Assembly: GCF_910592395.1 (NCBI RefSeq)
Contig: NC_088308.1
Span: 10,805,001 to 10,869,000, forward strand
Source: Lineus longissimus
Lineage: Eukaryota; Nemertea; Pilidiophora; Heteronemertea; Lineidae
Reading direction: 5' to 3'
Length of the DNA stretch: 64,000 nucleotides
Made by a program: the position numbers and the translations under genes. A model generated the notes under the pieces. The model made no database searches. It was not told where the DNA came from and saw only the letters and a list, made by a program, of their open reading frames with translations. Shown one piece after another: positions 44,290 to 52,472 of this stretch; positions within the stretch are counted from its first letter, which is position 1; each line of letters begins with the position of its first letter.

Positions 44290-44623
44290 TTTCTAGCATA
44301 ATCAGTAGTGATATTGAATGTACTCTCAGGATTTTCTTTTAGATATTTAGCGGCCAATAAAGACCAGAGAAAACATTTATTGTCATTCGACTCCACATTG
44401 ATTACAGCTTTTGTTTTAAATGGTAATTTAGTGTAATGACCACCTTTACACCTCTTGTAAGAACAGATGGTCATGTTACAAGACTCTATTTTGTTCAGTG
44501 TAAGTCCAGACCCTTGAAAGTACCTTTCCTCAATCTGTGTCTTAATGTAGTTTAACTGGTTGGTTATGGCATAAATTGCCTGGTTCCTTGAAATTATGCT
44601 TTCCATTGGATACTGTATGGGGT

Positions 44624-44653
44624 GTGTCAAGCTATGCTCTCTGGACGTAGTCC
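44624..44653 (+). repeat. Palindromic unit in polymerase N-terminal domain
   Basis: 25 of 30 positions match (AGCTATGCTCTC, GGACG, AGTCC). Encodes part of TRTTSREHSLT in the polymerase frame. Confidence 0.7.
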
Positions 44654-44924
44654 GGGTTACACTTTCACCTTGACGATCAAACTGAGCAAATACTGATATG
44701 CTTATTTTGTGATGGTAATCATTGAGTTGCAATAATACCTCCTCTAATTTCTCTCTGTGTTCATACACTTGTTTAGCTTCTCTGTCAATCTTCAAACTAA
44801 TGGTGACTACAGGCTTGCCAAATTGTTTTACTATTTCTACTCCACTCACTTTCTTTATGCCATCTAGCTCATTTTCCTCAAATGCAAGTTTCTTATCCAT
44901 ACTTTTAGTGATCAGTGATGGGGC

Positions 44925-45062
44925 TCATGGTTGAGCAATAGGGACATAATCCGGATTTAATTTGGTCAGGTGACCTTTGGTTCTCCTGTGAATGGCCATA
45001 TTATTGTATGATATGTACTTGTCACATGTAGTGCAAAGTATTTTCTGATTCTTATCAGTCAT
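44925..45062 (-). CDS. C2H2 zinc finger frame just upstream of the polymerase
   Basis: 45 residues: MTDKNQKILCTTCDKYISYN then NMAIHRRTKGH, a single C2H2 finger (Cys-x2-Cys, His-x6-His). After a TGA (44927-44925) the same frame runs on for eight codons straight into the polymerase ATG at 44900. It is either a separate small protein or the N-terminal finger of a longer polymerase cut by one stop. Many Polinton polymerases have poorly conserved N-termini, so both are possible. Confidence 0.5.
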   Translation of the reverse strand: MTDKNQKILCTTCDKYISYNNMAIHRRTKGHLTKLNPDYVPIAQP

Positions 45063-45118
45063 TTTATTTATTAGACTAAAATTTATTAAATTCAATGAAT
45101 CTCTTGAATTAAATAGAA

Positions 45119-45979
45119 ATGGACTTCATAATCAGTGAACAAGAATGTAATGAAGCCAAATTTGAGTATTACTTAACAGACCAATTAGACATAAAATCCA
45201 TTACTTTGAAATCGATAACCTTTTACAATTCATGGTGGTCAAGCGATAACCTGCCAGCGAGTGCCCAAGTATTCATGTTTCTTTACGAAGAGTTTAAACT
45301 TAATAAAAAACTGAATGCAACCATAATAGAACAGTGCCTTGAAGACATTAACCATACACCCGATGCGAGGCCAGATGAATTTTGTAAGAATTTTTTAGTT
45401 AACCCCTCTATTAGAACAATAGTAAAAAACAGACAATCTACATTGCCATACTCTCGACATTTTAGTTTAAGTGAGTTTTGTGAGGAATGGCAAACATACA
45501 TAAAAGAAAATGGAATAAACTATGTGAAAATTTACTGTGATAACAATAATTACATAACCCTTGAACTTACAGAGGACAAATACTTTTACTTTAATAACAG
45601 ATTTTATGCTATTGTAAATGATACACCAGCTGGCAAAACATTCTCCACACACATTGCCTTTGTGGTAAATGAATGGTTCGGCTTTAAACAAACTGAATTC
45701 ACCAAGAAAGGAAAATACTACTCCATAAGACCACTCAACTTTTACAGAAAATATCTATTCCTGCAAGCTAATTTGGTTGACAAAGCTAAGACCCTCCACA
45801 ACAATAAACCATCTAACATTTTCTGCATCATACCTGTAGAAGATGGTGACCAAATAAAAATGCAGCGATACGAACCGAATTGTAAGAAAACGATAAATAA
45901 GTGTACTAATCACATAAAATTCGAAATCACTGATGAGAATGGTAAGCTAGTTAATTTCAGAGGAACAGAGGTTTCTTAA
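45119..45979 (+). CDS. Polinton protein, possible second minor capsid/spike protein
   Basis: 286 residues, intact. Starts MDFIISEQECNEAKFEYYL, with ITLKSITFYNSW (a strand-rich motif) near residue 30-40, and ends YLFLQANLVDKAKTL ... IFCIIPVEDG ... HIKFEITDENGKLVNFRG. The C-terminal arrangement, a strand with C/Q-x-N-L-V-D, then I-I-P-V, then I-x-x-x-I-T-D-E-x-G-K-L-V, parallels the penton-like protein at 34941 and suggests a jelly-roll fold. Faces away from the polymerase gene. Function inferred only from this pattern. Confidence 0.4.
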   Translation: MDFIISEQECNEAKFEYYLTDQLDIKSITLKSITFYNSWWSSDNLPASAQVFMFLYEEFKLNKKLNATIIEQCLEDINHTPDARPDEFCKNFLVNPSIRTIVKNRQSTLPYSRHFSLSEFCEEWQTYIKENGINYVKIYCDNNNYITLELTEDKYFYFNNRFYAIVNDTPAGKTFSTHIAFVVNEWFGFKQTEFTKKGKYYSIRPLNFYRKYLFLQANLVDKAKTLHNNKPSNIFCIIPVEDGDQIKMQRYEPNCKKTINKCTNHIKFEITDENGKLVNFRGTEVS

Positions 45980-46040
45980 GAGTTAAGAATAGAGTTAAAC
46001 TCTTGTGGTGAAGACAAGTACCTCGGACCACCTGATGAGA

Positions 46041-46499
46041 TCATTCCATTAAAGGAATAGTACATTTCTTCTCTTTAACTACAGGTTTAACAAGAGGGCT
46101 AATTGACCCCTTCCTGAGTGATCCCTTCATGACTGCTTCATTCAAGCCTGATCGCTGCTCTTTACTTAATTTTTTAGGAAGTTTCTTAAACATGATAAAT
46201 GCTGCTAAAGTAATTGCACCTAAACCTACATAGACATAGGTATTACTGGTAGATTCACGCAGTGATACATCAGTATTTTGAGATTGTGGTTCTTCTTCCT
46301 CTACTTCTTCTTCCTCCTTTTCCACAACTCTGTTGTTTGGGGAGGAGTACTGTACTTTAAATGTCGTCTTATCCTTTTTTATCCTCTTAAATTCCTGAGA
46401 TCTTCTACCCAGTTCTCTTGACCATGCTAATTGTTTCTCTGATCGAGGTTTCTTAGACACTGAAACTTTAGTAGTATCAGTTACAGTTTCAAGTTCCAT
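46041..46499 (-). CDS. Basic single-pass membrane protein
   Basis: 152 residues from a TAAATG start. A Lys/Arg-rich N-terminus (KKPRSEKQLAWSRELGRR) and an acidic run (EKEEEEVEEEEP) precede one transmembrane segment (TYVYVGLGAITLAAFIMF) and a basic tail. Short proteins with a basic K-x-P-x-x-x-x-x-LA block and one membrane span recur in Polintons; they may be virion membrane or core proteins. Not assigned. Confidence 0.5.
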   Translation of the reverse strand: MELETVTDTTKVSVSKKPRSEKQLAWSRELGRRSQEFKRIKKDKTTFKVQYSSPNNRVVEKEEEEVEEEEPQSQNTDVSLRESTSNTYVYVGLGAITLAAFIMFKKLPKKLSKEQRSGLNEAVMKGSLRKGSISPLVKPVVKEKKCTIPLME

Positions 46500-46547
46500 T
46501 TATCTTGGCCGAATAAATTCGAACTATGATCTCATGACCCGGTTAAT

Positions 46548-47390
46548 TTAGTCTTCTTTATCATCACTATCTGTGATATCTAGACTTTCATCTATTGGTT
46601 TGTCACATTCAGAGACAGTCATATTTGGTGTATTCATATTTGGTGTATTCATACCCGATGTATTCATTGATGATTCCTCATTACAATGGCCTAAAGTAAT
46701 AAGTGTTGTTGAAGCAAGTGCAGTTAGTGCACCCATTTTGATACTAACCCATCCAAGCCATTTGTCAAGTTCATTGGTAACGATGTAATCATTTCTGAGG
46801 TCATGGTAAAGATCATCCTCGTCATCTATTGGTAATAACCACCTTGATAATTTAGTGTAAGCTTTAAGTACTGTCTTACCCAAAGAATCATTAAGTCTGG
46901 CAGCCATCTTTGTCATGTAGATTCTGTGTTGTTTTAAGAGTTCCTTTTCTGTCATATTATCTAAGTCATTTAAAGTTAGTTGTTTATTAAGTAAATACTT
47001 GCTTTTCCCAGTTGCAACTAAAATTTCTAAGTCTTGTTTGGCTTTAAGGCCACTATCAGTCAAATAGTTCAAATTTTGTTGATTGCTACTTGAACCTTGT
47101 TGATTGCTAGTTGATCCTAGTTGGCAACTAGAATTGACTATTCCTTGACTAGGAGTAACTAAATTTGAACTATTCAACTGCTTGTTTGAAACTTGTTGAT
47201 TTGTAGTGCAGTTCTGTTGAAAGTTAGTACTGTTCTGTTGGTAACTACCAGTGTTCTGTTGGTTAGAAGCCCCGACTCGAGCTATGCTCTCAGGACTGCG
47301 TCCGACTGGGTTTTGATTGATAACACCAATATGTTTCATTTGTTGTTCAATTACAGATGATGTCTGACTATTCATTTGCTGACTGTTCAT
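46548..47390 (-). CDS. Conserved Polinton protein with Gln/Asn-rich N-terminus
   Basis: 280 residues from a TAAATG start. Residues 1-110 are Gln/Asn/Ser-rich with NQQ repeats and contain a palindromic unit (GRSPESIARV). The conserved half reads LDNMTEKELLKQHRIYMTKM, LGKTVLKAYTKLSRWLLPID and LGWVSIKMGALTALASTTLI. The order (LD-x-M, K-T-x-x-K-A-Y, W-LLP) is found in one of the standard Polinton structural proteins of unknown role. The C-terminus has NMNTP repeats and an acidic end. Confidence 0.6.
   Translation of the reverse strand: MNSQQMNSQTSSVIEQQMKHIGVINQNPVGRSPESIARVGASNQQNTGSYQQNSTNFQQNCTTNQQVSNKQLNSSNLVTPSQGIVNSSCQLGSTSNQQGSSSNQQNLNYLTDSGLKAKQDLEILVATGKSKYLLNKQLTLNDLDNMTEKELLKQHRIYMTKMAARLNDSLGKTVLKAYTKLSRWLLPIDDEDDLYHDLRNDYIVTNELDKWLGWVSIKMGALTALASTTLITLGHCNEESSMNTSGMNTPNMNTPNMTVSECDKPIDESLDITDSDDKED
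47274..47303 (+). repeat. Palindromic unit in the Gln/Asn-rich protein gene
   Basis: 27 of 30 positions; only the GAA loop differs (TGC). Lies antisense to the gene and encodes GRSPESIARV. Confidence 0.75.
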
Positions 47391-47514
47391 TTAAAATAAT
47401 AGAAACATGAGTGTTAAGTGCAAAATGCTGTTTTCACAAGTTTATTGCACTTAACACTAGCTGGTGCTAACTTAATACTACTGATGCAGTTAATGTCTCG
47501 ACCTGCACTAGCAC

Positions 47515-48491
47515 TCAATAAAACGTCAAACTGCCTGTCAATACCTGGTCATATTCCTTCTCAACCTTGTAATTCTGGAAGAAAATACTTTGAGTGAAAT
47601 CATACCATAATCTCTCCAAATCATTACCTCGCTCCTCGTGGTTAAAAAAGGTCTAAATATTACATAATCAATTTTCATCGTTTTAAAGGCTTGGTGTAAA
47701 AATACCTTGTAGTTAATTGTGACCTTCACACCACAGTAATGCAGAAATCTAAGGAAAGCATAGTACACTAGTCTAAGGTCAGTGATATTCTCATCTGTTA
47801 ATTGGGGTTTACCAATAGCCCTGTTGATAAATTCAATGGCAAGAAACCAGTCATATTCCCCACAGTGAAATTCAACAAGTATGGCCTCGCCATGTAACCC
47901 CTTTTCCCGTAACTTAGAGGGGAGAGTGTTAATACCCATTTTTAAAGCTAAGTGGACTGTACTTTCATATCTCTGCTTACTAAGACATTTTCTGGGACTT
48001 GAAAAGTAGCACTGTAAATACACTTCCACAAAGTCCTTTACATATTTGAGAACCGATTCAGACAAACGTCTCCATCCAAGCTTTCTAAGAATAATGTCAA
48101 AATAACGAATCTTGTTGTCAATATTGATCTCAAGAGTCTTAAAATCATCATCATAACTGGTTGCATTACAAACAATGCAGAATTGATACTTCACAGTTTT
48201 AGCAGCGTTACTGGCTAAATTTAAATTCTTTTGATACTCAAAAAGTGTCCAACGTTTGCAATTACGGCAGAATTGGGCATTAGTGTTGGTACTGACGTCA
48301 TATTCTTTCATTCTTGGCAGGACTACTTTGTGTGTCTCAGTAGGCTTATCAAATTTCCCACTGTCATAATTCTTGCTGACATTTTCTTCACTAAAATTTC
48401 TATCCATGACCCTAGGACGAATGTATCCTTTAAGATTCTCATTGTTCAACTCACTAGAATAATAATCTTTTAATGAGATGTATTTATTCAT
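47515..48491 (-). CDS. Zinc-ribbon helical protein, C-terminus shifted
   Basis: The longest frame gives 317 residues ending at 47538, but after an A6/T6 run (47644-47649) another frame reads HEERGNDLERLWYDFTQSIF and on to a stop at 47517-47515, which looks more protein-like, so the real C-terminus is probably shifted by one base. A zinc ribbon (CRNCKRWTLFE ... CIVCN) follows a polar N-terminus; the rest is helical (KLGWRRLSESVLKYVKDFVE, LRLVYYAFLRFLHYCGVKV). Ribbon plus helical bundle recalls TFIIB-like factors, but no TFIIB motif is clear. Function unknown. Confidence 0.5.
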
Positions 48492-48541
48492 ATTTACATG
48501 ATAATTATTTTTTTAAACATTGTTTTTTGATAGAAGGTCAC

Positions 48542-50032
48542 CTAAGACCTTTTACGTGATTTTAAGGCTTTAACACCCCCAATTAAACCATAGATTATGG
48601 AGCTCACAATAGCAATAACTGCTATGATCAGATGTTCAGCTAGAAAGCCAACAACTGCACCAACTGTTTTCAGGAGAAATGAAACGATAGAACCGATGAT
48701 TCCCGGTAAAGCCGCAGCTGATTTCTTGGCCAGTTCTTTTAGCCATTCAGCAAACTTCTTGAGACCTTCTTTTACTTTATCTGGTATTGATGGTTTTGGT
48801 CCTGGCCCAGGTCCTGGAGTTGGGTCTGGTCCTGGAGTTGGGTCTGGTCCTGGAGTTGGTTTTACAGATTTAGTGGCACCACTTAAATCACTACTGATAC
48901 TGAGACCTAGAGTTGTAAATGTCATTCCAGCAGCTGTTATTATGGCGCTAATGGTTACACCATACGTCTTAAAAAGTAACTTTATTCTGTCCTTTAGAGG
49001 AATAGTTGACTCTGGTTTCTTTAGAACATCAATAATTAAACGTTTGATTCTTCTAGTTTGTGACTCCCTGTCATTGTCTAACCTCCATACCTTTGACATT
49101 TCCTCATGCAATTTGTCATTTAGTTCATCTATTTGCTTTTTCAACTCCCCCATATCTTCAGAATCTTCTTCTACAGACTCTAAATAGTCTCTTGTTAAAT
49201 TACGAAGTTTATTTTCTAATTCCTCTATTTGCATGTCCTTATCCCTCCTTACTGCAGCTAGATCATCACCAGCCTGTTTTAACCCTCTAAGTTCTCTCAA
49301 GGCAGATTCAGTAAAACCAAATGCCCTTAATTCTTCATCAGTAGCATCTATCAGTTTATCTATTGGTTGGTTTGAACTGTTTACCTCATTAATTAATATA
49401 CCTGTTTGAGTTGATACCTGTTGTGGTTGACTTACTGATTCCGGGCCTTCCATAGGTGCCATTCTAGGTCCTTCCATAGGTGCTGGTTCATCAGGTTCAA
49501 TCATACCTCTAATCATGTCAGCAAATCTAGTACCAAACTTATTCTTTAATGTTCTTTCAGCATAGAAGTCTCCATCACCCTTAGTTAAAGGAATTATCTT
49601 TTTAATGTATCCATCATTATCATGATAGTCAAATAAATTTTCGTTTTCAAATTTACCTTTTATCAAATCAACTTCATAATTTGTTTTCGGAACGTAATAC
49701 AGTTTGTTTCCAGAGTAACTAATGTGTGGTGCAAGATTACTCAATTTGTTAGGGTCATATTTCCATTTTGTTTCTTCCAATGCTTTTGCAAGTTTATCCT
49801 CTACTTCATCGTAACTTAACTCCTTTTCCATCAATTCAGGGACAATACCTCTTGCTCTATCTAGAGTTGTAGTGAATGAAGTTTCAGTAGTAAGATTTGT
49901 ATTACCTGTGTTGTATGTTGTGCCGTCATCTTGAAAATTTCTATTGGTTTCACCTGTATTAGGATCATACACATTATGAATGTAATTATGATCGTAATCA
50001 TCCATTTCATAATCTTCACCTCCTTCAGCCAT
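48542..50032 (-). CDS. Large conserved Polinton coiled-coil membrane protein
   Basis: 496 residues. An acidic Asn-rich start is followed by a globular part (YYVPKTNYEVDLIKGKF), a Pro/Met-rich linker with an APMEGP doublet, FGFTESALRELRGLKQAG, a long coiled coil (about residues 245-320), then RIKLLFKTYGVTISAIITAA, a GPDPTP repeat (18-bp DNA repeats near 48820-48870), and a C-terminal hydrophobic region (KKSAAALPGIIGSIVSFLLK and further spans). The LLF-x-x-x-GVTI-x-AI and AAALPGIIGSI blocks are hallmarks of a protein present in most Polintons; it is probably virion- or membrane-associated. Confidence 0.7.
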   Translation of the reverse strand: MAEGGEDYEMDDYDHNYIHNVYDPNTGETNRNFQDDGTTYNTGNTNLTTETSFTTTLDRARGIVPELMEKELSYDEVEDKLAKALEETKWKYDPNKLSNLAPHISYSGNKLYYVPKTNYEVDLIKGKFENENLFDYHDNDGYIKKIIPLTKGDGDFYAERTLKNKFGTRFADMIRGMIEPDEPAPMEGPRMAPMEGPESVSQPQQVSTQTGILINEVNSSNQPIDKLIDATDEELRAFGFTESALRELRGLKQAGDDLAAVRRDKDMQIEELENKLRNLTRDYLESVEEDSEDMGELKKQIDELNDKLHEEMSKVWRLDNDRESQTRRIKRLIIDVLKKPESTIPLKDRIKLLFKTYGVTISAIITAAGMTFTTLGLSISSDLSGATKSVKPTPGPDPTPGPDPTPGPGPGPKPSIPDKVKEGLKKFAEWLKELAKKSAAALPGIIGSIVSFLLKTVGAVVGFLAEHLIIAVIAIVSSIIYGLIGGVKALKSRKRS

Positions 50033-50042
50033 AATTACTTAT

Positions 50043-51401
50043 TTATCTAACCATAAAAACAATCAATGTACCAACAACTGAGTAAAGCATGCATTTAATT
50101 GTTTCATGAGTATCATCCTCCCTCTCAACTTTGGTGTCCCGTTTAGTAGTAGGAGTATTCTTCGATGTTTCAGTTGTTTTTGGTGAATCAACATTACTCT
50201 TTGGTGTATGACTGGTCTTGACAGTATCAACACTACTCTTAACTCTTATTTTCTTAGAACTATTTCCTTCCATCAGTGGTGGTGGTAAGGTCTTTTTGTG
50301 GTTAATGTCATTCTTACCAGGTTTAGCATTTTTTGGTGCTATTAAAATGTTATTATTGTAGTTATCCAGCTTACCAATAACGAGTACCATATTTGACCCT
50401 ATGACATACAATCCTGGTGCTATTACATAATCTAGTCTTGTAGGAGTGTCACTCACTGCTTTTTGGTATCTTGGAATTGAAGTGGGAATATCAGGATGTT
50501 GATTAATCGAGTCCTTTAATAGTTTGTTAAATTCCTTCTGAGCATCCAATTCTGTACCCGGTACTCCAATTATTGGTGTTCTGGTCAACGCCTGAGCACC
50601 CAGAATACAGTAAACATATGTTCTTATTGTGTCATTCAACCTCTCTATTCCAGGATTAGAGAAACCATTTGATTTAAATATCATGAATTGTTGATAGGTT
50701 TGACATTCATTTTGTGTAATTACATCAAATACATTCTTGTGTTGTTTCACATGATACTTAATGAAGGTATCTGGATATTTGAAATTAGCCATTCCAGCAT
50801 CCCAATCAGATTTAAACATCGGTGGCATTCTATTTTCGTGAACTTGCATTAGGAAGAAATTGATTTTAGAATCATTGATGTAATATCCGGGATCAGTTAT
50901 GTTTGGGTTGTAATCCGGTACACTCCAGGAAGTCCACCCCTCATTACTTTCAAACACTGAAAAATCATATTCGTCTTTTAAACCAAATTCACTCAATAAC
51001 CCTCCTAGTTTCCTACGGTTAATGTTATTGTTTGTCTCATTGAAATCACTTTCACCTGGAATTGGTATCTCTAGATTCTTCATGATCTTCAATATTTGAT
51101 AGTAAACATGAAATCTGTAAATTGACCTTATCAATGGGTCACTGTGATTCAAGTGATCATCTATTGAAATACCACAACCGGTAGTAGCAAACCAAACAGC
51201 CATGTTAAATTGGTTCTGGTAAAACGATAATGGATTCTTTTCCAGTCGCAGACAGTCTTTCTTATTTTTCAGGCTCAAAAACCCAGGTGTTATCTTAGTT
51301 TCTTGTAGTCTGAAGAAGTTATTAGTATTAACAGTTACTTCTAAATTAAAGAAGTCATAGGTAAAGTTACTTTTATGTTGATTTGCTCTTGGATAATACA
51401 T
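50043..51401 (-). CDS. Conserved Polinton protein (ATTGCG/ERLNDTIRTYV family)
   Basis: 452 residues from a TAAATG start, 4 bp inside the right terminal repeat. Diagnostic blocks: NPLSFYQNQFNMAVWFATTG CGIS, RFHVYYQILKIM, IERLNDTIRTYVYCILGAQA and LDYVIAPGLYVIGSNMVLVIG. The same series occurs in a standard Polinton protein that I recognise by pattern but whose function is unknown, likely structural. The C-terminus is Lys/Thr/Ser-rich and ends in a hydrophobic segment (CMLYSVVGTLIVFMV), a probable tail anchor. Confidence 0.7.
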   Translation of the reverse strand: MYYPRANQHKSNFTYDFFNLEVTVNTNNFFRLQETKITPGFLSLKNKKDCLRLEKNPLSFYQNQFNMAVWFATTGCGISIDDHLNHSDPLIRSIYRFHVYYQILKIMKNLEIPIPGESDFNETNNNINRRKLGGLLSEFGLKDEYDFSVFESNEGWTSWSVPDYNPNITDPGYYINDSKINFFLMQVHENRMPPMFKSDWDAGMANFKYPDTFIKYHVKQHKNVFDVITQNECQTYQQFMIFKSNGFSNPGIERLNDTIRTYVYCILGAQALTRTPIIGVPGTELDAQKEFNKLLKDSINQHPDIPTSIPRYQKAVSDTPTRLDYVIAPGLYVIGSNMVLVIGKLDNYNNNILIAPKNAKPGKNDINHKKTLPPPLMEGNSSKKIRVKSSVDTVKTSHTPKSNVDSPKTTETSKNTPTTKRDTKVEREDDTHETIKCMLYSVVGTLIVFMVR

Positions 51402-51405
51402 TTAA

Positions 51406-51630
51406 TTTACTTGAATTTTTCCTTCAGTTTTGGTTAATGAAGACAGTAAAAAGGCCATTTATTTTAAGGAATTAACCCATTGAGCTGTAGTATTCCCTAA
51501 GAATGTAGATAATGAGGTGGCTGGTTCTTAGGGGTTTCTAAGCTAATTTGAGGCAAAAAGGCCTGTAAGGGCTTTGGTCAAAATGGCTTCAAAATACCTA
51601 TTATTCCTATCACCTCATTATCTACATTCT
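51406..51630 (-). repeat. Polinton terminal inverted repeat, right
   Basis: Inverted copy of 31851-32075. Its outer 131 bp (51500-51630) are flanked by the same 20-bp inverted pair as in the left repeat. Confidence 0.95.
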
Positions 51631-51636
51631 CTCCTC
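51631..51636. repeat. Polinton target site duplication, right
   Basis: CTCCTC, identical to 31845-31850. Confidence 0.92.
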
Positions 51637-51872
51637 AGGCCCAGCGTCTCCCATCCACGCCAGAAGAGCTGCCAGCGCCAACCCCTGGTAATCGGCCTCG
51701 TACTTCACCCAGGCCTGGTACGTCGACGGCTACTGGAGCGGAGAGTTTACCAGTAGTTATTTGCAAGTGCAAAAATATGTGCGCCACTAAGGCATGCCCC
51801 TGCAGGGTGGCGAAGGGACAATGCCACGAACAGTGCAAGTGCATCAACACTAGATGCAAGAACAGGGGACAG
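51637..51872 (+). CDS. P2X7-like domain gene, exon 1 (right part)
   Basis: Continues the frame of 31613-31850 with no stop up to the donor (GGGGACAG|GTTTGT). Encodes a Pro/Arg-rich stretch followed by a compact Cys-rich motif: CKCKNMCATKACPCRVAKG and CHEQCKCINTRCKNRG, ten Cys/His-type ligands spaced as in CXC/tesmin-like or transposon-borne Cys-rich tails. It may bind zinc and DNA. Open frame across the interruption is the evidence that the Polinton hit a coding exon. Confidence 0.6.
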
Positions 51873-52395
51873 GTTTGTTTTATTTTTAGTTCTGTCTATT
51901 ATTTTCGAATGATTGTTTGTGAAAATCTAGATGCTTTTCTGTCCTAGTCCAAAACTAAAACTTCCCACCAGAACAGTGGCGGGAAATTAGAGCAGAGAGG
52001 GGGGGTCCTTGGAACATCCAGATGTTTCCTCAACAGTCACACGGAATCTCTGACAGTAATTGTCGACAAGACGACGCAATAACACCATAAAATGAATACT
52101 TTCATTTCAATAACAATTTTATCAATTAAAAATATGTAAAGTCAATAATTATGTTTCATTTTGTTCGATGACGATGCATATCAAGGCCTGCATCAACACA
52201 TGCCGCAGTTGCCCTGAATTTATCAACACACCAGGTAATATTTGTTGTCTATACACATTACAACTTTAATACACGACTTGCCAGACATATGACCATGACA
52301 CATATGGATTTCACCTTCATAAGTATCTAAATACTTTGCTGTACCTATTCATGTCAACCATATCATGATTTTAATAACATTTCGTTCTCTTTTAG

Positions 52396-52446
52396 AATCA
52401 ACAAGATGAGCAAATGCCCCAAGGACCAGACTCTCAGATTCCGCAG
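52396..52446 (+). CDS. P2X7-like domain gene, exon 2
   Basis: A 51-bp exon between CTTTTAG and GTAAGG encoding NQQDEQMPQGPDSQIPQ, phase 0 on both sides. Matching phases with the exons before and after support it. Confidence 0.5.
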
Positions 52447-52472
52447 GTAAGGAACTAATAGTATACAATTAG

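Larger units (their letters stand above)
41349..44900 (-). pseudogene. Polinton protein-primed DNA polymerase B (frame broken in four places)
   Basis: About 1,180 codons in five pieces: 44900-44253, 44299-43679, 43791-43570, 43573-41675, 41663-41349. The N-terminal domain (NDNKCFLWSLLAA, FPVCIQKDIPKIE) leads to ExoI (VIYADFEAIS), ExoII (FFHNLSNYDSHLF), motif A (LLYVDANNLYGW), motif B (KLMNNAFYGKTC), and motif C (LLYLDTDSFV). All key acidic residues are present. Frame breaks lie near 44260 (within a palindromic unit), at an A7 run (43746-43752, plus-strand T7), near 43573, and at a T5 run (41689-41693). It would replicate the element from a terminal protein. Four gene sites hold palindromic units, one of them double. 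Confidence 0.9.
31851..51630. mobile_element. Complete Polinton/Maverick, 19,780 bp
   Basis: Defined by 225-bp terminal inverted repeats that begin with AG and end with CT, a perfect 6-bp duplication, and a full hallmark gene set: RVE integrase, protein-primed PolB, packaging ATPase, major and minor capsid proteins. Genes run in both directions. The outer 174 bp of the two terminal repeats look identical, with 4-5 differences only in the inner 50 bp, so the insertion is fairly young. Several genes nevertheless carry stops or one-base shifts, some at homopolymers. No adenain-like protease was recognised. It entered exon 1 of the P2X7-like gene. Confidence 0.95.

Noticed and set aside
38769-47303. 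Palindromic units as inteins, hammerhead ribozymes or recoding signals
   Set aside because: Ten residues is far too short for an intein; the hammerhead core (CUGAUGA...GAAA) is missing; no consistent slippery site lies next to the units.
48597-49187. 196-codon plus-strand frame
   Set aside because: Antisense shadow of the large coiled-coil membrane protein (48542-50032).
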